Both the position numbers and the translations under genes were made by a program. Of a stretch of DNA of 64,000 bases, positions 8,627 to 17,400 are shown one piece after another. The first letter of the stretch is position 1. Each line of letters begins with the position of its first letter. The notes beneath the pieces are model-generated. The model did not search any database. It saw only the letters and a list, made by a program, of their open reading frames with translations, and was not told the DNA's origin. The stretch lies in NCBI GenBank assembly GCA_002382665.1, contig DFZA01000009.1, forward strand, positions 186,001 through 250,000. The letters run 5' to 3'. The stretch is from Peptococcaceae bacterium UBA4068. GTDB lineage: Bacteria; Bacillota; Dehalobacteriia; UBA4068.

Positions 8627-9418
8627 TTATTGCCTGAGCTTTTTATCTTTTTCTATTACCGCTGCAATTGCCCGATGAACCGCATCTTCAAATCCATCTG
8701 ACTGCAACGACAAAATTCCCTCAATAGTAGTGCCGCCCGGAGAGCAAACCTTATCGATCAAAGACCACGGATGCTCTGAGGAAGCAAGTATCATTTTGGC
8801 GCTACCGAAAACAGTTGAAGCCGCAATATCAAGCGCCTGTTGTTTGGACATGCCGCCAGCAACGGCAACACGTGCCAAGGCGTCTATGTACATATAGGCA
8901 AATGCAGGCGACGCTCCGGCCACGGCACCAAAAACGCCAAAAAGATGTTCCGGCAGCTCAGTTATAGTGCCAACCGTGGCAAACAGTCTCTCAACAAGCT
9001 GTTTGTGTTCCGAAGTCGCAAATTTATTACCGGTATAAGCGCTAGTTGCCGCACCTACAGCAGCGTTAATATTAGGCATTACCCGCACTATTGGCAGTTC
9101 TCCCAACTGACGTTCAAAATACTCAATTTCCTTACCTGCGGCAATTGAAATAATTAACGGTTGTTTAAATATACTGTTTTTTAATACCGTCAATACTTGC
9201 GGTAGCACCTGAGGTTTAACAGCCAAAACCACAACATCGGCGCCAACTGCCTTTTCGATACTGTCACAGGCAATAAGTCCAAATTCAGTCAGTGTTTGGG
9301 CTTTTTCGTCCATGATATCATATCCATATATTTTGTCCGTGGAAAACTGGTTGCTGTGAGCCATGCCCTTGATTATGGCCGAGGCCATATTTCCCAACCC
9401 GATAAAAGCGTAATTCAT
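8627..9418 (-). CDS. proC: Pyrroline-5-carboxylate reductase
   Basis: 263 residues from the ATG preceded by AAGGAG; an in-frame ATG five codons upstream overlaps that ribosome site and is less likely. A Rossmann NADPH motif (GLGNMASAI) opens the protein, and the C-terminal signature A-x-S-P-A-F-A-Y and S-P-G-G-T-T-I-E-G is intact. It makes the last step of proline synthesis. It is the last gene of proB-proA-proC on this strand, which together cover the whole route from glutamate. Confidence 0.97.
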   Translation of the reverse strand: MNYAFIGLGNMASAIIKGMAHSNQFSTDKIYGYDIMDEKAQTLTEFGLIACDSIEKAVGADVVVLAVKPQVLPQVLTVLKNSIFKQPLIISIAAGKEIEYFERQLGELPIVRVMPNINAAVGAATSAYTGNKFATSEHKQLVERLFATVGTITELPEHLFGVFGAVAGASPAFAYMYIDALARVAVAGGMSKQQALDIAASTVFGSAKMILASSEHPWSLIDKVCSPGGTTIEGILSLQSDGFEDAVHRAIAAVIEKDKKLRQ

Positions 9419-9433
9419 ATCATTCTCCTTCAT

Positions 9434-9454
9434 TAGTAAAACTAGGTTTTACTA
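9434..9454 (-). other. Small hairpin between proA and proC
   Basis: TAGTAAAAC and its perfect complement with a 3-base loop, directly before the proC ribosome site and with no T-run. It could modulate translation or stability of the 3' part of the transcript. Confidence 0.35.
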
Positions 9455-9470
9455 GATAAAATTAATTTAT

Positions 9471-10715
9471 CTATCGTATTTGGCCATCACCATAAACCAA
9501 ATATTTTACAGCCGTTAATTCCCGTAAACCCAATGGTCCGCGAGCATGCAGCTTCTGCGTTGAAATACCGATCTCTGCGCCAAAACCAAAGCAACCACCG
9601 TCGGTAAAACGCGTTGAAGCGTTGTGATAAACCGCCGCCGCATCTATTTGTGACATAAACTTAGCAGCTTGTTGCTCGTCTTCAGTTATAATCGCTTCGC
9701 TGTGACCTGTACCGTAATCAAAAATATGTTCAATAGCCTGTTCGATATTATCAACAACACGACAGGCAATGATATAATCACCGTATTCACGGCCCCAATC
9801 ATCACCAGTCGCCGCAACCGCATTGGCTAATATGGCGCAAGTACGTTCATCGCCGCGAATTTCCACGCCTTTTTTGACCAGCTCCGCAGCTATAGCAGGT
9901 AACGCTTCTGCTGCAATATTCTGATGGATCAGCATACATTCGCAAGCGTTACATACCGACGGACGCGAGGTTTTAGCATTGAATATAATAGTCGCCGCCA
10001 TATCGATATCGGCCGCTTTATCGACGTAAATATGGCAAGTCCCAGCGCCTGTCTCAATTACCGGCACGGTTGAGTTTGTGACCACGTTTCTGATCAATCC
10101 TGCGCCACCGCGAGGAATCAGCATATCAACATAACCGTTCAAACGCATAAGCTCGTTTGCGGATTCCCGGGAAGTATCACTGATTAACTGAATACAATCC
10201 GGCGGCAGACAACTACCTGATATCGCGGAACGCATCAATTCAGCTATGATCATATTAGAATGAATGGCTTCTTTACCGCCGCGCAATATTACCGCATTAC
10301 CGCTTTTCAGACATAATGTCGCCGCATCAGCAGTAACATTAGGCCTTGCTTCATAGATTATACCAATAACGCCAATCGGCACTGCGACCTTATTGATTGT
10401 TAGACCGTTGGGACGTTCGATTTGTTCCAATAACCGTCCTACCGGATCTGCTAAATCTATTAACTCACGGATACTGTCGGCGATATCAGCAACCCTTTTT
10501 TCATCTAAACGTAACCGGTCAAGCAAAGCTTTACTTAGACCCGCATTCTCACCGGCCTCGATATCTATCTTATTAGCGTCAATAATACGCAGATAATTAT
10601 CCTCTAAATCTCTGGCAATTGCCGAAAGCGCGTTATTCTTTTCTTCGGTTGTCGCAATTGCCAGCCTTCGCGCCGCTACGCGGGCGCGTTTACCCATTTC
10701 AGTTAATTGTGTCAT
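9471..10715 (-). CDS. proA: Gamma-glutamyl phosphate reductase
   Basis: 414 residues, the usual length. It is an aldehyde-dehydrogenase-fold enzyme that reduces gamma-glutamyl phosphate to the semialdehyde with NADPH. The catalytic cysteine motif SVCNACECML (about residue 255), the nucleotide region NVTADAATLCLKSGNAVILR and the C-terminal ARGPLGLRELT are all intact. It starts 20 bases after proB with a GGAGG site, and the two products act in sequence on an unstable intermediate. Confidence 0.98.
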   Translation of the reverse strand: MTQLTEMGKRARVAARRLAIATTEEKNNALSAIARDLEDNYLRIIDANKIDIEAGENAGLSKALLDRLRLDEKRVADIADSIRELIDLADPVGRLLEQIERPNGLTINKVAVPIGVIGIIYEARPNVTADAATLCLKSGNAVILRGGKEAIHSNMIIAELMRSAISGSCLPPDCIQLISDTSRESANELMRLNGYVDMLIPRGGAGLIRNVVTNSTVPVIETGAGTCHIYVDKAADIDMAATIIFNAKTSRPSVCNACECMLIHQNIAAEALPAIAAELVKKGVEIRGDERTCAILANAVAATGDDWGREYGDYIIACRVVDNIEQAIEHIFDYGTGHSEAIITEDEQQAAKFMSQIDAAAVYHNASTRFTDGGCFGFGAEIGISTQKLHARGPLGLRELTAVKYLVYGDGQIR

Positions 10716-10735
10716 GATTCAGCCTCCAAATAAGC

Positions 10736-11539
10736 CTACTTTTTACCACAAAACATAGTGCCTACCTGCTCACCGGCCAGAATGTTATAGATATCCGTTG
10801 GTTTAGAACCGTCGGTAATCACAACATTGATACCGGCAGCGGTAGCAATCTGAGCGGCATGTATTTTGGTAATCATACCGCCTGTGCCAAAATCACTGCT
10901 AGCACCACCGGCCAGCTTTAGAATATTATCATCGATTTTTTCTACAACTGAAATCAAACGGGCTTGAGCATTTTCGGTTGGATCAGCGTCATACAAACCA
11001 GCAACGTCGCTTAAAATAATCAATACATCGGCACCGATCAGCTTTGCTACGATTGCCGACAAACAATCGTTATCGCCATATACTATTTCATCCACGGCAA
11101 CACTATCATTTTCGTTAATAATCGGTATCACACCAAAAGCAAATAACTGCTCAAATGTATTAACCAAATTATCACGCCGCAGATTGTCGTCAACATCGCT
11201 TTTGGTAATCAGTAACTGCCCGACAGTATTTCCATACTCGCCAAAAAGCTTATCATAGATAAACATTAATTCGCATTGTCCAATAGTAGCGGCGGCTTGT
11301 CTTCCGGGGGTATCCTGCGGCTTCTCAGCCAATCCCAGCTTGCCGACGCCAACACCGATCGCACCGGAAGTCACTAAAACCACCTCCAAACCGGCATTGC
11401 GTAAATCAGCCAGAACCCTTACCAAATCGGCCAGGTGATGAAGGTTTAATTTACCTGTTTTATATGTTAATGTTGATGTGCCAACTTTAAATACAATTCG
11501 CTTACAATTGCTTAACAACAATATCCAGCCTTCTTTCAT
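10736..11539 (-). CDS. proB: Glutamate 5-kinase, short form without PUA domain
   Basis: 267 residues: only the amino-acid-kinase domain, with no C-terminal PUA domain (E. coli ProB has about 367). Motifs RIVFKVGTSTL, TSGAIGVG, NENDSV, GDND and TGGMITK are present. It phosphorylates glutamate, the regulated first step of proline synthesis. The start is uncertain: the outer ATG has no good ribosome site, while a TTG at 11521 sits 7 bases after GAAGG. It is the first gene of proBAC. A repeat element lies just upstream. Confidence 0.95.
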   Translation of the reverse strand: MKEGWILLLSNCKRIVFKVGTSTLTYKTGKLNLHHLADLVRVLADLRNAGLEVVLVTSGAIGVGVGKLGLAEKPQDTPGRQAAATIGQCELMFIYDKLFGEYGNTVGQLLITKSDVDDNLRRDNLVNTFEQLFAFGVIPIINENDSVAVDEIVYGDNDCLSAIVAKLIGADVLIILSDVAGLYDADPTENAQARLISVVEKIDDNILKLAGGASSDFGTGGMITKIHAAQIATAAGINVVITDGSKPTDIYNILAGEQVGTMFCGKK

Positions 11540-11562
11540 ATTTTACATAAGCTTGATCTATG

Positions 11563-11773
11563 TATTATATCATATCCGCTGACGCGGATATTGCTGGCTT
11601 TTCCCTAAACGAGAAAAGCTCTAGCTTAAATAGGCGCTTAGTCACGAAATCAAAGATTTCGGCCTATGCAGCTACTCTAGCTGGCTTTTCCCTAAACGGG
11701 AAAACCGCTGCTATAAAATAGGCGCTTAGTCACGAAATCAAAGATTTCGGCCTATGCAGCTATTATATCATAT
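11563..11773. repeat. Tandem palindromic element flanked by a 13-bp direct repeat
   Basis: TATTATATCATAT occurs at 11563-11575 and again at 11761-11773 as a perfect direct repeat bounding about 185 bp. Inside are two copies of a unit: a hairpin starting GCTGGCTTTTCCC (second copy 11678-11713), then an identical 45-nt block (11630-11674 and 11718-11762) that folds as ATAGGC...GCCTAT around GAAATC-AAA-GATTTC. The flanking repeat looks like a target-site duplication. The hairpin resembles the TAGCTGGCTTTTACC hairpin of the larger elements described below. It fills most of the 432-base gap between proB and the aminotransferase gene; the rest is AT-rich sequence and a terminator. Confidence 0.75.
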
Positions 11774-11926
11774 TTACATGTTTTTTCAATATTAACAACT
11801 ATCTGAACTATTTAGATTTATCAACATAGTCAAATACTAAATTATATGCAAAACATAAACCATTATTAATTAAAAGATATAAATTTTTCTTAGTTACCTG
11901 ATATATATCATTTAATGCTAGCTTCA

Positions 11927-11957
11927 AAAAAAACACCCTTTAAAATAAGGGTGTTTT
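11927..11957 (-). terminator. Intrinsic terminator after the aminotransferase gene
   Basis: On the minus strand: AAACACCCTT stem, AT-rich loop, AAGGGTGTTT, then an unbroken T-run of 8. It lies 15 bases after the stop codon. Confidence 0.85.
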
Positions 11958-11971
11958 ATTAATTTATATCA

Positions 11972-13249
11972 TTAAGCTAACAGCTTTTCAATAGATACAA
12001 TTTTTACTACTAAAGCCAGTAATTCCATGGCTATCTCAAGATCAGAAACAGGAGGATATGTCGGCGCAATTCTGATATTGCCGTCGGCTGGATCAATGCC
12101 ATAGGGATAAGTCGCTCCCGCCGTAGTCAGCGTTACACCAGCTTCGGCGCAAAGCCGATGTACTCTCTTGGCGCAACCGGGCATCGTATCAAAGGAAACA
12201 AAGTAACCTCCATTGGGGTTTGACCAATTAGCGCAACCTAAATCTGCTAATTCTTTGTTAAGCACCTGCTGTACCATGGTAAATTTAGGCCGGACACTGG
12301 ATGCCTGACGTTCCATTAATGCTGACACGCCGTTGATATCTTGCAAATAACGCACATGTAACAACTGGTTAACTTTATTATAACCGATAGTTTTTATGGA
12401 TAATAATTTACGGGTATATTCAATATTGGCTGGAGATGCTGCCATAGCGCATACGCCGCTGCCAGGGAATGTAATTTTGGACGTTGAGGTGAATAAATAG
12501 ACCATATCCTCGTTTCCACCCTCGACACAGGCCTGATAGATATTATATAATTTATCCTGATTATTTATATCCAGATGATGCACTACATAAGCGTTATCAC
12601 AGAAAATACGAAAGTCTTTAGCGGCAGGCTTTAATGCTCCGAGCCTTTTGACCACCGATTCAGAATAAGTTACGCCGCTGGGATTGGAATATTTGGGCAC
12701 GCACCAGATACCTTTAATACTGTCGTCATCAGCCACCAGTTTTTCCACCAGATCCATATTGGGACCTTGCTCGTCCATCGGTATATTGATCATCTCTATA
12801 CCAAAAAATTGGGTTACTGAAAAATGACGGTCATAACCGGGTACCGGGCAGAGAAATTTTGGATGCTCAACCGTTGACCACGGCTTCATACCCGGCAACA
12901 CACCCTTTAGATAAGCATTGCTGGTAATATCAAACATTAATGAAAGGCTACTGTTACCGCCAACAATAACATTTGCGGGATCGACATCGAGAATCTGTGC
13001 AAATAAGCGTTTAGCTTCGGGTATACCATCCGGTATACCGTAATTACGGACGTCTATACCGTTTTCCGATTTAAAATTGCCATTTAAACAGTATAACATT
13101 TCCTCGCAATATTCGAGCTGTTCGGGCGCCGGTTTACCACGGGACATATCGAGTTTTAAGTTTTTACTTTTATACCCGTTATATTTAGATTTAAGCTCAT
13201 GCAGTAATTGTTCGAGTTCGTGCTTGCTCATGTCAACCAGCGTCATCAT
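11972..13249 (-). CDS. Aspartate aminotransferase of the PF12897 / MocR-like type
   Basis: 425 residues, PLP-dependent class I fold. The start LDMSRGKPAPEQLEYCEEM, the PKYSNPSGVTYS segment and the PLP-lysine context TSTSKITFPGSG belong to the subgroup that includes the unusual aspartate aminotransferase of Corynebacterium glutamicum, rather than classical AspC. It would interconvert aspartate and oxaloacetate, next to the fumarase genes that feed the same C4 pool. AAGGAG lies 6 bases before the chosen start. It is transcribed alone, divergent from the fumarase genes. Confidence 0.85.
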   Translation of the reverse strand: MMTLVDMSKHELEQLLHELKSKYNGYKSKNLKLDMSRGKPAPEQLEYCEEMLYCLNGNFKSENGIDVRNYGIPDGIPEAKRLFAQILDVDPANVIVGGNSSLSLMFDITSNAYLKGVLPGMKPWSTVEHPKFLCPVPGYDRHFSVTQFFGIEMINIPMDEQGPNMDLVEKLVADDDSIKGIWCVPKYSNPSGVTYSESVVKRLGALKPAAKDFRIFCDNAYVVHHLDINNQDKLYNIYQACVEGGNEDMVYLFTSTSKITFPGSGVCAMAASPANIEYTRKLLSIKTIGYNKVNQLLHVRYLQDINGVSALMERQASSVRPKFTMVQQVLNKELADLGCANWSNPNGGYFVSFDTMPGCAKRVHRLCAEAGVTLTTAGATYPYGIDPADGNIRIAPTYPPVSDLEIAMELLALVVKIVSIEKLLA

Positions 13250-13291
13250 TAATCACTCCTTATTCTTGTCGCATACTATATTGTCATATGG

Positions 13292-13311
13292 TATTTAATT
13301 ATAATTAAATA
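13292..13311. promoter_or_regulatory. Perfect 20-bp AT palindrome in the aminotransferase/fumarase divergent region
   Basis: TATTTAATTA followed directly by its complement TAATTAAATA. It is all A/T and lies 43 bases from the aminotransferase start codon. It may be a shared operator, but a chance AT palindrome is possible in this very AT-rich spacer. Confidence 0.35.
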
Positions 13312-13438
13312 TAATAATACAAGATTTTCAAAACCACAAGCATTATTATATATTTTTTGTAATTTATATAATAAAATCTTTTATTTCTTAAGCATTTACT
13401 ATAAAATAGATTAGAGATTTAAATCAGGAGGCGAAATT

Positions 13439-14281
13439 ATGAGCAGAGAAATCAATGCTGAGGATATCACTACTGCGATTGCCGATTTGGCAGTTTCATC
13501 AAACCGCACATTGCCGAACGATGTGGCAGTCGCTCTTGCCGCGGCAAGAAATAACGAGAACTTACCGCTGGCACAAGCAACAATCGACGATTTAATTAAA
13601 AATCAACATATAGCTGCCGAACAGCAACTGCCACTTTGTCAGGATACCGGTTTGGCAGTAGTTTTTTTGGAAATAGGCCAAGAAGTGCAAATCAGCGGCG
13701 GCGATCTAACCACAGCAGTCAACAAAGGCGTTGCCCAAGGCTATATCGATGGTTATCTGCGCAAATCGATCGTCAGCCCGCTTAAAAGAGAAAACACCAA
13801 TGATAATACTCCAGCCGTTATCCATACCACTATTGTTCCCGGCGACAAGTTAAAAATTACATTTGTACCCAAAGGTGGCGGTGCGGAAAACATGTCGCGT
13901 CTGGCGATGCTTAAACCGTCTGCCGGTATCGAGGGTGTAAAAAAATTCATTATTGAAACCGTACGTGAGGCAGGCCCTAATCCCTGCCCGCCGGTAGTCG
14001 TAGGCGTCGGTATCGGCGGCAATTTCGAATATGCTCCGCTTTTAGCCAAACAGGCACTGCTGCGCCAGATCGGCAGCAAGGCCAATGACCCGGATATCGC
14101 GGTACTAGAGGCGGAATTACTGACGGCAATCAACAAACTTAATATCGGCGCTCAAGGTTTCGGTGGTAAAAGTACCGCGCTGGCGGTACATATCGCAACC
14201 GCTCCCTGCCATTTTGCAACCCTGCCGGTTGCCGTAAATATTAATTGTCACGTCGCTCGCCATCAAAGCGTTATTTTATAA
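13439..14281 (+). CDS. Class I (Fe-S) fumarate hydratase, alpha subunit
   Basis: 280 residues, corresponding to the N-terminal catalytic half of single-chain class I fumarases and to TtdA. The cluster cysteines are seen in PLCQDTG, GPNPCPP and ATAPCHFATLP, and the substrate loop GGGAENMSRL is intact. It hydrates fumarate to malate using an oxygen-labile [4Fe-4S] cluster. CAGGAGG precedes the ATG. The beta gene begins 14 bases later. With the Kor enzyme and aminotransferase it points to a partial, probably reductive, C4 pathway. Tartrate dehydratase is the main alternative. Confidence 0.92.
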   Translation: MSREINAEDITTAIADLAVSSNRTLPNDVAVALAAARNNENLPLAQATIDDLIKNQHIAAEQQLPLCQDTGLAVVFLEIGQEVQISGGDLTTAVNKGVAQGYIDGYLRKSIVSPLKRENTNDNTPAVIHTTIVPGDKLKITFVPKGGGAENMSRLAMLKPSAGIEGVKKFIIETVREAGPNPCPPVVVGVGIGGNFEYAPLLAKQALLRQIGSKANDPDIAVLEAELLTAINKLNIGAQGFGGKSTALAVHIATAPCHFATLPVAVNINCHVARHQSVIL

Positions 14282-14295
14282 AAGGAGCTGCTATT

Positions 14296-14841
14296 ATGAG
14301 TGATATAATCTTAAACACACCCCTGGATAAAAAACAACTGCAATCGCTCAAAATCGGCGATAAGGTAATGCTGAGCGGCATCATTTACACGGCACGCGAC
14401 GCCGCCCATAAAAGGCTGGTAGCGTTACTGGAAAAAGGAGAAGAGTTGCCGTTTGCTCTGTCTGGCTCGGTAATTTATTATGCAGGCCCTTCGCCGACGC
14501 CGCCGGGGAAAGTAATCGGTTCGGTCGGCCCCACCACCTCCGGACGTATGGATGATTACACTCCCGTTTTACAGGAAGCCGGTTTGGCGGCTACCATTGG
14601 TAAAGGTAAACGCAATCAAGCCGTCATTGACAGTTGCGTTGCCAACAAGGCGGTTTATTTTGCTGCTTTAGGCGGAGCAGCAGCGCTGATGGCTCAGTGC
14701 GTTAAAGAAGCTGAAGTCATTGCTTGGCCGGAGTTGGGCGCCGAAGCCGTACGACGTCTGAGAGTTGAAAACATGCCGCTGATTGTCATCAACGATACCA
14801 CCGGCGACGATCTGTATGTAAAAGCAATCAAAGTAGTTTAA
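14296..14841 (+). CDS. Class I (Fe-S) fumarate hydratase, beta subunit
   Basis: 181 residues from the ATG after AAAGGAG; the longer frame starting inside the alpha gene lacks a ribosome site. It is the C-terminal swivelling domain of class I fumarase, with the conserved KVIGSVGPTTSGRMDDYTP loop and the central KGKRN and AALGGAAAL segments. It pairs with the alpha subunit to form the active site. It is followed at once by a duplicated terminator hairpin with a structured repeat between the copies. Confidence 0.92.
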   Translation: MSDIILNTPLDKKQLQSLKIGDKVMLSGIIYTARDAAHKRLVALLEKGEELPFALSGSVIYYAGPSPTPPGKVIGSVGPTTSGRMDDYTPVLQEAGLAATIGKGKRNQAVIDSCVANKAVYFAALGGAAALMAQCVKEAEVIAWPELGAEAVRRLRVENMPLIVINDTTGDDLYVKAIKVV

Positions 14842-14859
14842 CTTAATTTTTAAGAACAT

Positions 14860-15347
14860 AAAAGCAGACATGTAAAAACATGTCTGCTAAAAAAGTGGTC
14901 AGCGGGCTGAGAAACGAGCGAGACCAGACGGCCCAGCTGTTGGCTTTTGCTTAACGCCAAAACCAACAGCTGAGGCACGTAGGTAAAACTCAAGATGAAA
15001 TATCTTGGTTTTACCTCGGCGGTCGAAACCGGCGACACACCAAGGGGTCCCCGCGAAGCAAAGCGAAGCGAAACAGCTTCGTGGGGTATCGGGCGCAGGC
15101 GACCTAGCTGGCTTTTACCTTGCGGTAAAACCATAGCTAATGCACTTGCTGCGCTGCTACGCAGCTTCGCGTCGTATTAAAGATACGTCGAGAAGACGGA
15201 GATGGCCGCAACGACGACCTAGCTGGCTTTTACCTTGCGGTAAAACCGCAGCTAATGCACTAGCTGCGCTGCTTCGCTGCTTCGCGTCGTATCGCGAAGT
15301 TTATCGACACGCTGAAAAGCAGACATGTAAAAACATGTCTGCTTTTT
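14860..15347 (+). repeat. Structured mosaic element between two copies of a terminator hairpin
   Basis: A 29-nt hairpin sequence (AAAAGCAGACATGT...) occurs identically at 14860-14888 and 15315-15343. Between the copies, in order: left-end module GTGGTCAGCGGGCTGAG...GACCAG (14895-14927); a CAGCTGTTGG hairpin (14934-14972); two near-identical units, each with the 35-nt hairpin TAGCTGGCTTTTACC/GGTAAAA...AGCTA (15105-15139 and 15220-15254) and a GC-rich arm ending GCGTCGTAT; a core GATACGTCGAGAAGACGGAG; and the right end ATCGCGAAGTTTATCGACAC-GCTGA. The element starts with TCAGCG and ends with CGCTGA. No gene is present in this 539-base gap; apparent frames repeat the same peptide and are by-products of the repeats. 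Confidence 0.85.
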
Positions 15348-15348
15348 A
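15315..15348 (+). terminator. Distal copy of the fumarase-operon terminator
   Basis: AAGCAGACATGT hairpin followed by a T5 run. The proximal copy at 14860-14888 is followed by A6 instead of T, so only this distal copy should work as an intrinsic terminator for rightward transcription. Confidence 0.75.
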
Positions 15349-15380
15349 TTGCATTTTCTCAATAGATGGTAATATTAAGT

Positions 15381-15563
15381 TTATTTATCGCAATGCAATT
15401 TTCCGGCGACGGCGTATGATTCGGCCGGCATATCATAAAAGATAATGCTGACAGCTTCAGGTGGGCACGATGCAGCCCGACAAATAGCCTCAGTTACTTC
15501 CTTAGCTACTTTTCTCTTAACCTCCGCATCCCTGGGTAACAAATCAATATGAACGATTGGCAT
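15381..15563 (-). CDS. 4-oxalocrotonate tautomerase-family protein
   Basis: 60 residues, the standard subunit size. Met is followed directly by Pro (MPIVHIDLLP), the catalytic N-terminal proline of the family once Met is removed. The pattern R-x-V-A-K-E-V-T-E-A-I and E-A-V-S-I-I-F-Y-D matches small tautomerases such as YwhB/XylH. The substrate is unknown. GAGGAGG precedes the start. It follows dnaB's end on the same strand after about 30 bases only in the sense that it lies downstream, so it may be read through from that operon. Confidence 0.85.
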   Translation of the reverse strand: MPIVHIDLLPRDAEVKRKVAKEVTEAICRAASCPPEAVSIIFYDMPAESYAVAGKLHCDK

Positions 15564-15597
15564 ACGACTAACCTCCTCTTCTAAATTGGTCTAAACT

Positions 15598-16944
15598 TTA
15601 TTGTTGAGTAGGCATATCGCCCACCCATTCAAACGCTGCGTTTTCAAACATTGTGTATTCGGGGATAAACGCCAAATTTACCATTCCGGTCGGACCGTTA
15701 CGATGTTTGGAAACAAACACTTGCACCAGTCCGTCTACTCCATCTTCCTTTTCTTTAGGACGGTGGAGAAAAACCACCACGTCAGCGTCCTGTTCGAGGG
15801 CGCCGGATTCTCTTAAATGGCTGAGGTTAGGCGGCTCGTTGGTACGTTCAACCGCACGGGAAAGCTGGGACAAAGCTAAAACCGGCGTATCTAGCTCCTT
15901 GGCCATTACTTTAAGCGCACTGGAAATCTGTGCAACTTCCTGCTGTCTGTTTTCAACACGGCGGTTAGCGGATTGCATCAACTGTATGTAATCAACAACT
16001 ACCAGGTCAAGCGCTTTCTTTTCCATTTTTAATTTGCGGCACTTGGTGCGCATTTCAGTAACGGTAATGCCGGCCGTATCATCAAGATAGATATTGGCCT
16101 GAGCCAAAGCTGTAATCACTTTGGACATTTTCCGAAAATCCTCTTCCGAAGCTATACCCGCACGAACCTTACTCTGATTTACTTTGGCCTCCGTGCAAAG
16201 CATCCTTTGCACTAACTGCTCCTTGGGCATTTCCAGGGAAAATACCGCTACCGTCTTGCCATGCTTAACCGCCGCGTGCTGGGCAATATTTAAAGCCATG
16301 GAGCTTTTACCAACCGCCGGTCGGGCAGCCAGCAATATCAAATCGCTCTTTTGCAAGCCAGATAAAAGTTTATCCAAATCCCTGAAAGTCGGAACACCGG
16401 TAATACCGTCTGTGGCCTTGATTTTGCCCATCATTTCAAACACATCGGGCAATAATTCGCCTATCTGATAAAACCCCTGATGAACACGCCCGGAAGCTAT
16501 ATCATAGATTTCTTTTTCTGCTTGATTAAGTAATTCTTCTGCGGAACATTCGCCTTGATAACCGCTGGACACAATCCTTGACGCCACCGCTATCAACGAA
16601 CGGATTCGCGCCTTTTCCGCCACAATTTTGGCGTAATAGACAGCGGAAGACGCCGAAGGGACAGCATTGGTCAACGATGCGATATAAGCCACGCCACCTG
16701 CACGTTCCAGATCGCCTCCGGCTTTGAGTATATCGACAACCGTTACCATGTCACAGGGAGTGCCTTCCGCAACAAGTTTGCCAATACACTCAAAAATCTG
16801 GCGATGTTTCTCACCGTAGAAATCATCTACCGAAACATATTCCAATACGCCTTCAGCCGCTTCTTTATCAAGTAAACAAGCACCTAACAATGCCTGCTCG
16901 GCGTCAACGCTTTGCGGTGGAGTTCTTTGTATTTCATCTGTCAT
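15598..16944 (-). CDS. dnaB: Replicative DNA helicase
   Basis: 448 residues, full length. The N-terminal primase-interaction domain (PPQSVDAEQALLGACL) is followed by a linker and a RecA-like motor with Walker A (ARPAVGKSS, about residue 207), Walker B (VVVDYIQLM) and QLSRAVE. No intein is present. It unwinds DNA at the replication fork as a hexamer. It lies 9 bases after rplI, in the common order DUF2232-rplI-dnaB. Confidence 0.98.
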   Translation of the reverse strand: MTDEIQRTPPQSVDAEQALLGACLLDKEAAEGVLEYVSVDDFYGEKHRQIFECIGKLVAEGTPCDMVTVVDILKAGGDLERAGGVAYIASLTNAVPSASSAVYYAKIVAEKARIRSLIAVASRIVSSGYQGECSAEELLNQAEKEIYDIASGRVHQGFYQIGELLPDVFEMMGKIKATDGITGVPTFRDLDKLLSGLQKSDLILLAARPAVGKSSMALNIAQHAAVKHGKTVAVFSLEMPKEQLVQRMLCTEAKVNQSKVRAGIASEEDFRKMSKVITALAQANIYLDDTAGITVTEMRTKCRKLKMEKKALDLVVVDYIQLMQSANRRVENRQQEVAQISSALKVMAKELDTPVLALSQLSRAVERTNEPPNLSHLRESGALEQDADVVVFLHRPKEKEDGVDGLVQVFVSKHRNGPTGMVNLAFIPEYTMFENAAFEWVGDMPTQQ

Positions 16945-16953
16945 AATAACACC

Positions 16954-17400
16954 TTAGTCTTGCGGTTTTACCTCAATAGTAATCGAAATTTGCACCTGCG
17001 GATGCAACTTGATGGCAATCTGATGGCTACCTACGCTTTTGATTGGCTCGCTGATCTCTATTTTACGTTTATCAATGTTAATTCCCTGCTCGGCTAAAGC
17101 AGAAGAAATATCGCCGGTGGTAACGGAACCAAATAATTTACCGCCTTCACCAACATTGGCTTTGACTATTAGCGTACGGTTATCAAGCTTTTCAGCAACA
17201 GCCGTAGCATCAGCCAGTTGTTTCTCCTCGGCTTTGGTTTTAAGAAATTTCTCATGTTCAACAATATTTAAATTACCCTTATCAGCCGATTGTGCTAATC
17301 TCTTAGGAATAAGGTAATTACGGGCATAACCGTCCGCCACTTCTTTAATGTCACCCCTCTTACCAAGGCTTTTGATATCGGCTAGCAAAATTACTTTCAT
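16954..17400 (-). CDS. rplI: 50S ribosomal protein bL9
   Basis: 148 residues, the usual length. It opens with MKVILLADIKSLGKRGDIKEV and G-Y-A-R-N-Y-L-I-P, the 23S-rRNA-binding N-terminal domain. A long charged connecting helix (about 42-75) leads to the C-terminal domain. The ATG overlaps the stop codon of the DUF2232 gene (TAATG), indicating translational coupling. The gdpP/yybT gene often found in this cluster is absent. Confidence 0.98.
   Translation of the reverse strand: MKVILLADIKSLGKRGDIKEVADGYARNYLIPKRLAQSADKGNLNIVEHEKFLKTKAEEKQLADATAVAEKLDNRTLIVKANVGEGGKLFGSVTTGDISSALAEQGINIDKRKIEISEPIKSVGSHQIAIKLHPQVQISITIEVKPQD

Noticed and set aside
11630..11762. Two identical 45-nt direct repeats about 43 nt apart, CRISPR-like spacing
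   Set aside because: Only two copies, the intervening sequence is itself a homologous hairpin and not a unique spacer, and no cas gene is near.
14850..15445. Several open frames of 60-100 codons on both strands in the fumarase-tautomerase gap
   Set aside because: They repeat the same peptide around R-R-P-S-W-L-L-P-C-G-K-T because the underlying hairpin units are repeated; no ribosome sites and no family resemblance.
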